Of a DNA stretch of 7,811 nucleotides, positions 1-6,838 are shown one piece after another. Position numbers and translations under genes: made by a program. The notes beneath the pieces are model-generated. The model worked only from the letters and a program-made list of their open reading frames with translations. It was not told where the DNA came from and ran no database searches. Source of the stretch: Methanobacteriota archaeon (GTDB taxonomy: Archaea > Methanobacteriota > Methanobacteria > Methanobacteriales > Methanobacteriaceae); NCBI GenBank assembly GCA_023434825.1, contig JAEYSH010000056.1, positions 1 through 7,811 of the forward strand, given 5' to 3'. Position 1 is the stretch's first letter. Each line of letters starts with the position of its first letter.

Positions 1-264
1 GAAGCAGCCGGTATTACCGGTATCAGTGTGCGTACTTTGCATCACTATGACAAGATTGGTCTGCTATGTCCAGACCGTGATCCGGATAATGGTTACAGGA
101 ACTATTCCGATGAAGATTTAGATTTGCTGCAGCAGATTTTATTTTTCAAGGAATGCGGATTTTCTCTTACTGATATCAAGGGATTTCTTGTCAATCTAAA
201 TTTTGACCGGGAAAAAGCATTTGTACTGCAAAGGGATTGTCTGCTGCAGGAACGAGGAAAATAA
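1..264 (+). pseudogene. MerR/TipA-like transcription regulator, 5' end outside window, prematurely truncated at 3' end
   Basis: The reading frame is open from base 1, so the GTG at 28 is an internal Val codon and not the start. The 87 visible residues begin EAAGITGISVRTLHHYDKIG, the second half of the MerR winged helix-turn-helix with the conserved R-T-L-x-x-Y-D-x-I-G-L-L signature. Wing and helical segments follow (NGYRNYSDEDLDLLQQILFF, then KECGFSLTDIKGFL). The family normally continues into a long dimerising coiled coil and often an effector-binding domain. Here the protein stops after LLQERGK, at the beginning of that helix, and neither alternative frame downstream resumes a MerR-like sequence. 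Without the dimerisation helix it is probably non-functional. G+C is similar to the right flank and higher than the RiPP block, so I infer a resident gene broken by insertion or deletion near 258-264. A functional short DNA-binding protein cannot be excluded. Confidence 0.75.
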
Positions 265-282
265 TTCTTAGCAATTATTTCC
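256..282. repeat. Imperfect inverted repeat at the merR break point
   Basis: The left arm GGAAAATAATT (256-266) and right arm AATTATTTCC (273-282) pair over 10 bp with one bulged A and a 6-nt loop, CTTAGC. The repeat spans the premature stop of the MerR fragment. A competing 7-bp hairpin uses TTATTTC (275-281) with GAAATAA (293-299). Both stems are AT-rich and lack a following T-run, so this is a poor match to an intrinsic terminator. It may be a weak or decayed terminator or the scar of an element end. Confidence 0.45.
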
Positions 283-365
283 TTACTCTATTGAAATAAG
301 ATTCTGTATTTGAATTAAATTGTGTCGAGCTATACAGAAATGGTTAATGGCCTTTCTAAAATAGT

Positions 366-434
366 TTTACTAAGAGGAAAAGTTACATCATAAACCTTAA
401 AAATTACATCCTTCATAATCTTCTATTTACTAAG
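366..434 (+). promoter_or_regulatory. Two pairs of direct repeats upstream of the precursor peptide gene (candidate operator)
   Basis: One pair is AAAAGTTACATC (378-389) and AAAAATTACATC (399-410), identical at 11 of 12 positions with starts 21 bp apart, two helical turns. The second pair is TTTACTAAG, exact at 366-374 and 426-434, 60 bp apart. Paired 9-bp half-sites separated by about 12 bp, just upstream of a poor -35, are the known layout for LytTR-family response regulators such as those of AgrA and class II bacteriocin promoters. The half-sites here only partly resemble the LytTR consensus, so the identity of the regulator is a guess. No regulator gene is present in the window. Confidence 0.35.
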
Positions 435-442
435 CTTATAAT
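412..442 (+). promoter_or_regulatory. Candidate sigma-A promoter of the RiPP operon
   Basis: A perfect -10 hexamer TATAAT lies at 437-442. The best -35 is only TTCATA (412-417) at a long 19-bp spacing, so the core promoter looks incomplete and could need an activator binding the repeats just upstream. Transcription would start near 449, giving a short leader of about 22 nt before the ATG at 471. The region is AT-rich, so a chance TATAAT is possible. Confidence 0.45.
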
Positions 443-456
443 TATTAAAAAAATAT

Positions 457-463
457 AAGGAGG
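457..463 (+). promoter_or_regulatory. Strong ribosome-binding site of the Cys-rich peptide gene
   Basis: AAGGAGG lies 7 nt before the ATG at 471. This near-perfect Shine-Dalgarno sequence is the main evidence that the short open frame is a real, highly translated gene and not a chance ORF. Confidence 0.85.
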
Positions 464-470
464 ATATAAG

Positions 471-626
471 ATGAAGCCAATTAACTATGCAGCAAAAGAG
501 AAAGTAGAAAATTTATTTTCTAGTGAAGGAAATTGTGATGTATGTAAATGGTGTGATGAGCCACGGGATGGTTGCTCATCATGCGATCAGGAAATTTGTT
601 TAGGATTACCCAGAGATTATGACTGA
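471..626 (+). CDS. Cys-rich RiPP precursor peptide (51 aa), probable radical SAM substrate
   Basis: This 51-residue peptide starts MKPINYAAKEKVENLFSSEG, a charged helical-looking leader without cysteine. It then holds six Cys (22, 25, 28, 35, 38, 43) spaced C-X2-C-X2-C-X6-C-X2-C-X4-C, ending GLPRDYD. The start is fixed by AAGGAGG 7 nt upstream, and the stop is TGA. The C-terminal half is acidic, and CKWCDE (25-30) resembles CSSCDQ (35-40), suggesting a duplicated module. In each module a Cys is followed four residues later by Asp (C25/D29, C35/D39). No Gly-Gly cleavage site is present. Placement 66 nt before a radical SAM/SPASM maturase, with ABC transporters downstream, supports a ranthipeptide- or sactipeptide-like precursor with thioether cross-links; this is inferred. 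It has six Cys like SCIFF peptides, but I do not see the SCIFF consensus. An alternative is a small metal-binding protein, given its two CxxC pairs. Confidence 0.8.
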   Translation: MKPINYAAKEKVENLFSSEGNCDVCKWCDEPRDGCSSCDQEICLGLPRDYD

Positions 627-646
627 TAGAAATTAAATTAACAAGA

Positions 647-673
647 CTCGCTCCGCTTTTTTTGCGGAGCGAG
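647..673 (+). other. Perfect stem-loop between precursor and maturase genes
   Basis: CTCGCTCCGC (647-656) and GCGGAGCGAG (664-673) form a perfect GC-rich 10-bp stem closed by a loop of seven T. The 3' side continues into ATATCAGGAGG, the maturase ribosome-binding site, with no U-run, so it does not look like a standard intrinsic terminator. In RiPP operons such structures commonly protect the precursor mRNA or act as partial attenuators, giving many copies of precursor per maturase. It ends 5 nt before the maturase Shine-Dalgarno (679-684), so it could also tune maturase translation. Confidence 0.8.
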
Positions 674-692
674 ATATCAGGAGGAAAAGTTT

Positions 693-2078
693 ATGGAAGA
701 AAATGTATATGATAACAAACTGGAATTTTATCCGTTCAGATTAATAAATGTGGAGAAGAAAAATTATATACTGTCAGGCGCATATGGGGCTATCTATGAA
801 TTAGATGAAGAAACAACATCATTATTAAAAAAGAAAAATGACATTGGTAAGAGTAAAATTAAATCAGAAATAGGTACTGTGGAGCTTCAAAAAAAATTAA
901 AACAATTAGAAGAAAGTTTTATAATAAAAACAAATAAGAATTATGCTATAATAGAGAAAATAAATAATCAAAGAAATGTAATCGAAAATATAAGCTGTTT
1001 AACCCTTATGGTTTGTCAAAAATGTAATCTTAGATGTAGCTATTGTTATGGTGATGGAGGTGAATATAGCGATAGTGGCGAAATGACTTTTGAAATAGCT
1101 TCAAAAGCTATTGATCATCTTTTTAATGTGTCCCCCAGTAAAAATTTATCTATTATATTTTTTGGAGGAGAACCGCTTTTGAAATTTCAACTTATTCAGG
1201 AGGTTGTTAAATATGCAGATGAAAAAGCTAATAATTGTGATAAAAATGTAAGATACTCTATTACAACTAATGCTACATTGGTAAATTCCGAAATTGCTGA
1301 GTTTTTGGCACATAATCAATTTAATGTGACTGTAAGTATTGATGGAAATGAAGAAAGTAACAATAAGAATAGATATTATGCAAATGGCTCAGGTGGTTTT
1401 TTACAGACGATTAATGGCATAAAACTTTTTTCAGAGCAAGGAGTTCATATTTCTGCTAGAGCTACAGTATGTAATAATAATTGCAATAATATCTTGGAAA
1501 ATTTAAAATCACTTTTAAAAGAGAATTTCTGTTATATTCATTTTGCACCAGCGGCAAATATGATGAACCTTGAATCTTATAACATTTTTATGAAACAGAT
1601 GAATAAAATAGCCGATTATTACTTTGAATGTATTGCTGGAAAAAGATATAATATTGCAGTGAAAATTAGAAATATAAATGATATAGTGAAGCGAATCCAC
1701 GTTGGTGGTATTAGAAATAGCCACTGTGGTGCAGGTAATAATATGCTGGCAGTGGATATCCATGGTGAATTATACCCTTGCCACAGATTTGTTTCAAATA
1801 AAGAAACACAGATAGGTACTTTGAACCAAGGAATAAATGAAGAAAAAACTGGGAAGCTAAAATTTTCATTAAGTGAAAGTCAGTGCAAAGATTGCTGGGC
1901 CGTTGTCCTATGTGGGGGAGGTTGCCCATATGAGAATTATCAGGAAAATAAAGTGATAGAAGTACCTGATGCGGCATTATGTCATGTCATGCGTGAAGTA
2001 TATGATTATATATTACGAAAGTATTTGTCAATGCCTGATGCTCAAAGAGAAGAGTTTTTTCACTTACATAATTTATGA
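693..2078 (+). CDS. Radical SAM/SPASM peptide maturase
   Basis: This 461-aa cytoplasmic enzyme is predicted to use a reduced [4Fe-4S] cluster and S-adenosylmethionine to install radical-derived bonds on the neighbouring peptide. Residues 1-95 form an N-terminal region including YILSGAYGAIYELDEET that looks like a leader-recognition domain. The radical SAM core starts near 100 with the CX3CX2C motif CNLRCSYC (C111, C115, C118), followed by FFGGEP (156-161) and a TTNATL strand (191-196). The SPASM domain carries C345, C363, then CX2CX5CX3C (C398, C401, C407, C411) and C430, a full set for two auxiliary clusters. The length is typical for peptide maturases. The start follows AGGAGG (679-684) by 8 nt. 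The SPASM domain and a Cys-rich neighbour favour thioether-forming (ranthipeptide or sactipeptide) chemistry, but the exact bond cannot be read from sequence. Anaerobic SME-type enzymes are a less likely alternative, because the substrate-like peptide sits adjacent. Confidence 0.93.
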   Translation: MEENVYDNKLEFYPFRLINVEKKNYILSGAYGAIYELDEETTSLLKKKNDIGKSKIKSEIGTVELQKKLKQLEESFIIKTNKNYAIIEKINNQRNVIENISCLTLMVCQKCNLRCSYCYGDGGEYSDSGEMTFEIASKAIDHLFNVSPSKNLSIIFFGGEPLLKFQLIQEVVKYADEKANNCDKNVRYSITTNATLVNSEIAEFLAHNQFNVTVSIDGNEESNNKNRYYANGSGGFLQTINGIKLFSEQGVHISARATVCNNNCNNILENLKSLLKENFCYIHFAPAANMMNLESYNIFMKQMNKIADYYFECIAGKRYNIAVKIRNINDIVKRIHVGGIRNSHCGAGNNMLAVDIHGELYPCHRFVSNKETQIGTLNQGINEEKTGKLKFSLSESQCKDCWAVVLCGGGCPYENYQENKVIEVPDAALCHVMREVYDYILRKYLSMPDAQREEFFHLHNL

Positions 2079-2108
2079 GTTAGGGTGACAAGGAAGGAGA
2101 TGTAGGTT

Positions 2109-2843
2109 ATGATCTTGAAAGCAGCCAACATCAAAAAATATTATTATAATAGCGAAAGTGTTATTAAGGCCGTAGATGGTATTAATATCAATGTAGAAAA
2201 GGGCGACTTTATAGCTGTAATGGGACAATCTGGTTCCGGTAAATCAACTCTCTTAAAGTGTTTGGCAACTTTTATTCCCATCGATTCAGGTGAGTTGATC
2301 ATTGACGGTAATCAAATTAATTATAAAAACAGAAAATCATTGCTGGAAACTCGACGCCATGATATCGGATATATTTTTCAGGATTATAATTTATTGGAGC
2401 ATCTTACTGTAGAAGAAAATATGATCTTACCTTTAATTATAAGCGGCAATATTGGAAAAGCTGAGTTACGGGACAAAGTTGAGAAATTAGCAGGTGAATT
2501 GGGAATTGGAGATCTTCTATATAAATATCCTGGAGAAATCTCAGGTGGACAAAAACAGAGGTGTGCGTGTGCAAGAGCATTGATAACCTCGCCTCAGATA
2601 GTCTTTGCAGATGAGCCGACGGGAGCCTTGGACAGCAAATCTTCCGAGAAATTTTTAGAACTTATATACGAATTGAATAAGAATCTTGGAACGACGATTA
2701 TTATGGCCACGCACAATATTATTGCTGCGTCTTATACGAAGAGGACAGTTTTTCTGAAGGATGGTAAAATAATTGAGCAAATAAATAGGCAGGATGGGCA
2801 TTCTTATAAAGATAGTATTGTTCAAACTGTGGCCTTTAATTAA
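2109..2843 (+). CDS. ABC transporter ATP-binding protein, MacB/BceA class
   Basis: This 244-aa cytoplasmic ATPase is predicted to power the FtsX-type permease encoded 48 nt downstream. Motifs are complete: Walker A GQSGSGKS (39-46), Q-loop Q91 in IFQDYNLL, signature ISGGQKQR (144-151, with Ile for the usual Leu), Walker B IVFADE (164-169), D-loop GALDS and switch His at H202 in ATHN. The IGYIFQDYNLLEHLTVEEN and DEPTGALDSKSS segments are characteristic of the LolD/MacB/BceA group, which works with FtsX-domain permeases in peptide-antibiotic resistance or export. Start: AAGGAGA ends 8-9 nt before ATG 2109; the gap after the maturase stop is 30 nt, consistent with one transcript. Parts of this gene are richer in G+C than the rest of the operon (31/60 at 2581-2640). 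The role is probably self-immunity to the mature peptide, or its extrusion. No BceRS two-component pair is visible. Confidence 0.92.
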   Translation: MILKAANIKKYYYNSESVIKAVDGININVEKGDFIAVMGQSGSGKSTLLKCLATFIPIDSGELIIDGNQINYKNRKSLLETRRHDIGYIFQDYNLLEHLTVEENMILPLIISGNIGKAELRDKVEKLAGELGIGDLLYKYPGEISGGQKQRCACARALITSPQIVFADEPTGALDSKSSEKFLELIYELNKNLGTTIIMATHNIIAASYTKRTVFLKDGKIIEQINRQDGHSYKDSIVQTVAFN

Positions 2844-2891
2844 CGAAAATCTGATTCAATATGTATAACGTTCAGATGAAAGGATAATGTA

Positions 2892-4871
2892 ATGGTAAAT
2901 TATATAAGTCTTGGATTGAAAAATATTAAAAAAAGTATGATAGAATACGGATTGTTTTTCTTTACATTGACTGCTTTGGCAACAATGGTGTTTGCTTTTT
3001 TTAATTTATCTCTGTCAAATGTAATATGTTCGTTAAGTGATAATTTGTCTATGCTTTTTAGTATAATAATGTGGATAACTATAACTGTTTTTTTTATTGG
3101 TTCCTTTGTAGTTCGATATACAGTCAAATTTATGCTGGAAAGAAGAATGTTGGAATTTCGAGTCTATCATACATTGGGTATGAGCCAAAAATCTTTGATG
3201 CTAATGCTTGGCGCTGAAGAATTTGCTATTACAATTTTGACATTAGCATGTGGGATTATAATGGGAAGTCTGTTAAATAAACCACTTACATATCTCGCAC
3301 TTAGAATATTTAATCTAAATAAAGAATATACCATAGAATTGTCTAGTAAAGCCATATGGTATACTGCAATGTGTTTTCTTCTGTTCTATTTCATTCAAGT
3401 GGTAGTATCTTTATCAGTTGTTAAAAGTAGCGAAATGGAATACCAAAATCAAGGATTTAAGAAAAAAGTAGTTTCTGCAAAAAATAATCAAATTACTATT
3501 TCAATAGTTGCTTTATTTTTGCTTACTCTGGGCTGTATTTCTTCTTGGTTATTGCTAAATACCAAGGGGGATACTAATATAGTTTTTTTATTGATAGTTG
3601 CATTCCTTTCTTATTTGTTTGGAATTATTATCTTTTACAAATCATTTTGGAGTCTGGTGAATTTCGTGTGTAGAAAGACTAAAACATGGAAAACAAAAAA
3701 ACTTCATCTTTATTTTATGGGTAAGGTTATACGTAATTCCCATAAGTCTTGGAGGAAAACAGTTGTATCTGCTATATTGATTTTTGTATCCGTCGGAACA
3801 CTGGCGTTAGCAATATCTATGGGTACACTATATCAGGTTAATTTTAAGTCTTATTATCCTTATGATTTCGTGATTTCTGTAGGAATGCCCATGTCCAATG
3901 AGAGTATGAATGAGCTAGATAATTATATTCGATCGAAAGCAGATATAAAAGAATCTAACAGTTACTATTTATATTATTCAGATAATATAAAGGAAGTTCC
4001 TATTCTGCTATTAAGTGATTATAATTTTTTAAGAAGACAAATTCAGTTAGATGAAAAAAAGTTAAAACCAGATCAGTTTTTAATTAATTCTCAAGACCTT
4101 TCAGCCGTGCCTGAGATTAAAAAAATAATAGAAAGCAATGGGAAAATTCGAATAGGGAATACTGATTTATATACAACTGAAAAATATATATTTACTGACG
4201 AAATAGAGCAATATCAAGCTGCGGGTGAAAATGGTTATGCAATTGTAGTGCCAGACGATATGAAAGCCTTTATAACACCATATAAGACAAGACTGGTTGC
4301 CACAGCTAATTCAGAAGTGCGATCTGAACTGAAAAATAAAATCAATGAGTTTATAGAAAAAAATTGGAATACAGGTATAAAAGAACTTAATCCAGTAATT
4401 CAAAAATATGGGAAAGAGCATTTTGAGAAAAGTATAATTGTCAAAGCATGGAGTAAAAATAACTCTTTAAGCGGATATACTTTAGTTACATTTAGCGCGA
4501 TATATTTTAGTTTATCATTGTTACTTTTACTTGGTTCAGTTATTGCATATGAGCAGTTTTCCGATATTCAAACAGATATTCTAGATTTCAGATTACTTTC
4601 TTATACGGGAGTACAATGGAAGGATTGGATACACGAACTAAAAATAGAATGCATTACGAACTTCTTATTACCAGCAATAATTCCCCTTTTAATAACATTT
4701 TATCTGGTAGGAATACTTCAATTAAGATATAATGATTATTTCCGTGAAAAACCATTTATTATTATTCAATGCGGGATAATTTCAGTAGGAATTTATTTTA
4801 TCATGTTTGCCACTTTTGGAATTTGTACATATTTTGTTTATCGAAGGTTATTTAATAAGGAGATGCTTTAG
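2892..4871 (+). CDS. FtsX/BceB-like ABC permease with large extracellular domain
   Basis: This 659-aa integral membrane protein is predicted to pair with the ATPase just upstream. By eye there are ten hydrophobic segments near residues 20-40, 54-75, 107-128, 155-176, 200-222, 229-249, 290-312, 530-553, 589-610 and 622-645. A hydrophilic domain of about 215 residues (313-528) lies between TM7 and TM8. This is the known topology of BceB-type permeases, whose extracellular domain contacts peptide antibiotics. The stretch MLERRMLEFRVYHTLGMSQK (81-100) after TM2 matches the FtsX-domain pattern seen in that family. The ribosome-binding site is weak (AGGA at 2881-2884); an overlapping ATG at 2887 stops at once. 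In context it probably provides immunity against, detachment of, or sensing of the RiPP product. Alternatively the pair exports the peptide and the third transporter protein has another role. Confidence 0.85.
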   Translation: MVNYISLGLKNIKKSMIEYGLFFFTLTALATMVFAFFNLSLSNVICSLSDNLSMLFSIIMWITITVFFIGSFVVRYTVKFMLERRMLEFRVYHTLGMSQKSLMLMLGAEEFAITILTLACGIIMGSLLNKPLTYLALRIFNLNKEYTIELSSKAIWYTAMCFLLFYFIQVVVSLSVVKSSEMEYQNQGFKKKVVSAKNNQITISIVALFLLTLGCISSWLLLNTKGDTNIVFLLIVAFLSYLFGIIIFYKSFWSLVNFVCRKTKTWKTKKLHLYFMGKVIRNSHKSWRKTVVSAILIFVSVGTLALAISMGTLYQVNFKSYYPYDFVISVGMPMSNESMNELDNYIRSKADIKESNSYYLYYSDNIKEVPILLLSDYNFLRRQIQLDEKKLKPDQFLINSQDLSAVPEIKKIIESNGKIRIGNTDLYTTEKYIFTDEIEQYQAAGENGYAIVVPDDMKAFITPYKTRLVATANSEVRSELKNKINEFIEKNWNTGIKELNPVIQKYGKEHFEKSIIVKAWSKNNSLSGYTLVTFSAIYFSLSLLLLLGSVIAYEQFSDIQTDILDFRLLSYTGVQWKDWIHELKIECITNFLLPAIIPLLITFYLVGILQLRYNDYFREKPFIIIQCGIISVGIYFIMFATFGICTYFVYRRLFNKEML

Positions 4872-4881
4872 AGAATGAATT

Positions 4882-6711
4882 ATGTTTAAAACTATAAAAA
4901 AATGGAAACAAAATTATATTTTTATTCGTATATTAGTAACAACTTATAAGGTACTAAGCAAATCTTCAAAAAAATATTTTATTTTAACAATTTTTCTGAG
5001 TATTTTAACTTCTATACCGGATGTGTTAAATTTATATATTTGGAAAAATATAGTAGATGAAATTACCAATCTAATAGGAAACAGTGAAATAGGTTATAGA
5101 AAATTGTGTATGTTGTTTTCATTACATATGATTTTAACATTAGCTAATTTAATCATTGGAAAATATACTAATTATATAAAAAGAATTTATGTTATTTATG
5201 TAGATCGTTATATTACAGATGAAATGTTAATGGTTATTTCATCACTGGATTTACAAGACTTAGAAGATTCTGATCTTCATAATGATATTCAAAAAACGAA
5301 TAATGAATCAACTAACCGAAGTATTAAAATTTTAGATCATCTTGTTAGCTTAATTAAAAACTTTGCAATGCTACTGGGAACAATTGGAATTTTGATATCT
5401 CTTAAGCCAGAGATTGTAATTATATTAATAATATCAGTGATTCCAAGTGCGGTGATAAACCGAAGATCAATGGAAAAACTTTATGAGGTGTACAATGGTC
5501 GTTATGAAGAAATTCGATACAATAGAAATTTAAAAGACACAATATCAAAGTATGAAAATTTCAAGGAACTTAAATTGTTTTCATCTTTTTTATATTTAAA
5601 AGATAAAATGGATGCTATATTTGATAAAATCATAAAACAAGATATAGAAGTAAAAAGAGAAATATTAATAAAATCCTCTGTAGGTGATTTCATACAATTA
5701 AGTTTAACTTATCTATTTAAGATTTTAATTACAATCTTTGGTGTTTTAAACAAATGTTCCATTGGCTGTATTGTAATTAGTATAGAATCTGCTTCTAGGT
5801 TACAAAATGCTCTCATGAATTCTATTGAGATAGTATTATCACTTTACGAAAATTGTTTATATTTGCTGAGTTTTGAAAAATTACAAAAACTTAAAAATGA
5901 AAAAAATGAGGAGAAAAGAACAACCAAAATTACAGATTTTGTAATCAATACCATTGAACTAGTTCATGTTTCATTTCGATATAAAATTTCTTTGAAAAAT
6001 TATGCTCTGAAAGATATCAATCTGAAATTTGAGAAGGGGGGGAATTATGCTATTGTAGGTTATAATGGTAGCGGAAAAACATCTTTAATTAAGTTGATTT
6101 CTGGACTTTATGTACCTACAGAAGGTCAGATATTAATAAATGGGATTGATTTAAAATACTATGATAAAGATGTCTATTATGAAAAAATTAGTGCAACATT
6201 TCAGGATTTTGTAAAATTTCCATTAACAGTAAGAGAAAATATAGGTATTTCCTTGCACAAGCAGATAGAAAATATGAATTTAATTCTGCATGCTGCCAAA
6301 ATGGGGAAATCTTATGAGTTTATTTCTCGATTGATGAATCAGTTTGAGACAAAGCTTTTAATAAGCTGGAAAAATAGCGAAGAATTATCTTCTGGGCAGT
6401 GGCAGCGAATTGCTATCTCAAGAGGTGTAATGCGAAATCCCCAGTTGATGATATTTGACGAACCAACATCTTCCCTAGATGCAGAATCAGAATCGGAAAT
6501 TTTTCAAAACCTAATGCAACAGAATGGAGACCGAATTACTCTGCTAATAACACATAGGTTTGTGAATGTTAGAGATCTGGATGCAATTGTTGTGTTAAAC
6601 CAGGGAAGAGTTGACGGGGTTGGAAAACATGATTTTTTAATTAATACTAATAAGTTATATGCGGCATTATATCAGATACAATCAAATTATTATAGCGATA
6701 GAATAAATTAA
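4882..6711 (+). CDS. ABC exporter with fused transmembrane and ATPase domains
   Basis: This 609-aa half-transporter is expected to dimerise in the membrane and export the modified peptide. The transmembrane domain occupies about residues 30-310, with hydrophobic stretches near 32-52, 77-95, 155-193 (two) and 270-302. The nucleotide-binding domain (about 355-600) shows Walker A GYNGSGKT (393-400), Q-loop Q441, signature LSSGQ (502-506), Walker B LMIFDE (522-527), SSLDAES and H558 in LLITHR. There is no N-terminal C39 peptidase domain, so it cannot trim the leader as bacteriocin exporters of the PCAT type do. The gene begins 10 nt after the permease stop with no good Shine-Dalgarno (AAGGAG at 4858-4863 lies 18 nt away), so translation is probably coupled to the permease. 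An in-frame TGA at 4876-4878 excludes a longer start. This is one of the most AT-rich genes here. Confidence 0.9.
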   Translation: MFKTIKKWKQNYIFIRILVTTYKVLSKSSKKYFILTIFLSILTSIPDVLNLYIWKNIVDEITNLIGNSEIGYRKLCMLFSLHMILTLANLIIGKYTNYIKRIYVIYVDRYITDEMLMVISSLDLQDLEDSDLHNDIQKTNNESTNRSIKILDHLVSLIKNFAMLLGTIGILISLKPEIVIILIISVIPSAVINRRSMEKLYEVYNGRYEEIRYNRNLKDTISKYENFKELKLFSSFLYLKDKMDAIFDKIIKQDIEVKREILIKSSVGDFIQLSLTYLFKILITIFGVLNKCSIGCIVISIESASRLQNALMNSIEIVLSLYENCLYLLSFEKLQKLKNEKNEEKRTTKITDFVINTIELVHVSFRYKISLKNYALKDINLKFEKGGNYAIVGYNGSGKTSLIKLISGLYVPTEGQILINGIDLKYYDKDVYYEKISATFQDFVKFPLTVRENIGISLHKQIENMNLILHAAKMGKSYEFISRLMNQFETKLLISWKNSEELSSGQWQRIAISRGVMRNPQLMIFDEPTSSLDAESESEIFQNLMQQNGDRITLLITHRFVNVRDLDAIVVLNQGRVDGVGKHDFLINTNKLYAALYQIQSNYYSDRIN

Positions 6712-6724
6712 ATAGAAAAATTAT

Positions 6725-6773
6725 TACCGCTTTATCCATTCTTTAGTTATTGGATAAGGTGGTATTTTCTTTC
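6725..6773 (+). terminator. Intrinsic terminator of the RiPP operon
   Basis: The arm ACCGCTTTATCCA (6726-6738) pairs with TGGATAAGGTGGT (6751-6763) over 13 bp including two G-U pairs, plus a closing T-A pair (6725/6764). The loop is 12 nt and a T-rich tract TTTTCTTTC follows. It lies 14 nt after the exporter stop codon, a sensible place for operon termination. The T-tract is interrupted, so some read-through is possible. Confidence 0.75.
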
Positions 6774-6838
6774 AATAATATATTTACTTTGCAATTGATC
6801 AAAAAAATACTTACAGAGCCAATATTGACAACTAATAA

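Noticed and set aside
28..264. GTG at 28 as the start of a 78-aa regulator
   Set aside because: The frame is open to base 1 and the upstream codons encode the first part of the MerR helix-turn-helix, so the GTG is an internal Val.
291..320. TTGAAA (291-296) with TTAAAT (315-320) as an upstream promoter
   Set aside because: The spacing of 18 bp is tolerable but the -10 is weak and such matches are frequent in this AT-rich DNA; the TATAAT at 437-442 fits the gene start better.
1515..1977. Minus-strand open frames opposite the maturase (82 and 88 aa)
   Set aside because: They lie antisense to the conserved SPASM region and show no domain or ribosome-binding site; they are shadows of the real gene.
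2900..3355. Minus-strand open frames opposite the permease (75 and 62 aa)
   Set aside because: Antisense to clear transmembrane coding sequence, with no recognisable product.
5502..5693. Minus-strand 63-aa frame opposite the exporter
   Set aside because: Antisense shadow in an AT-rich gene with no independent support.
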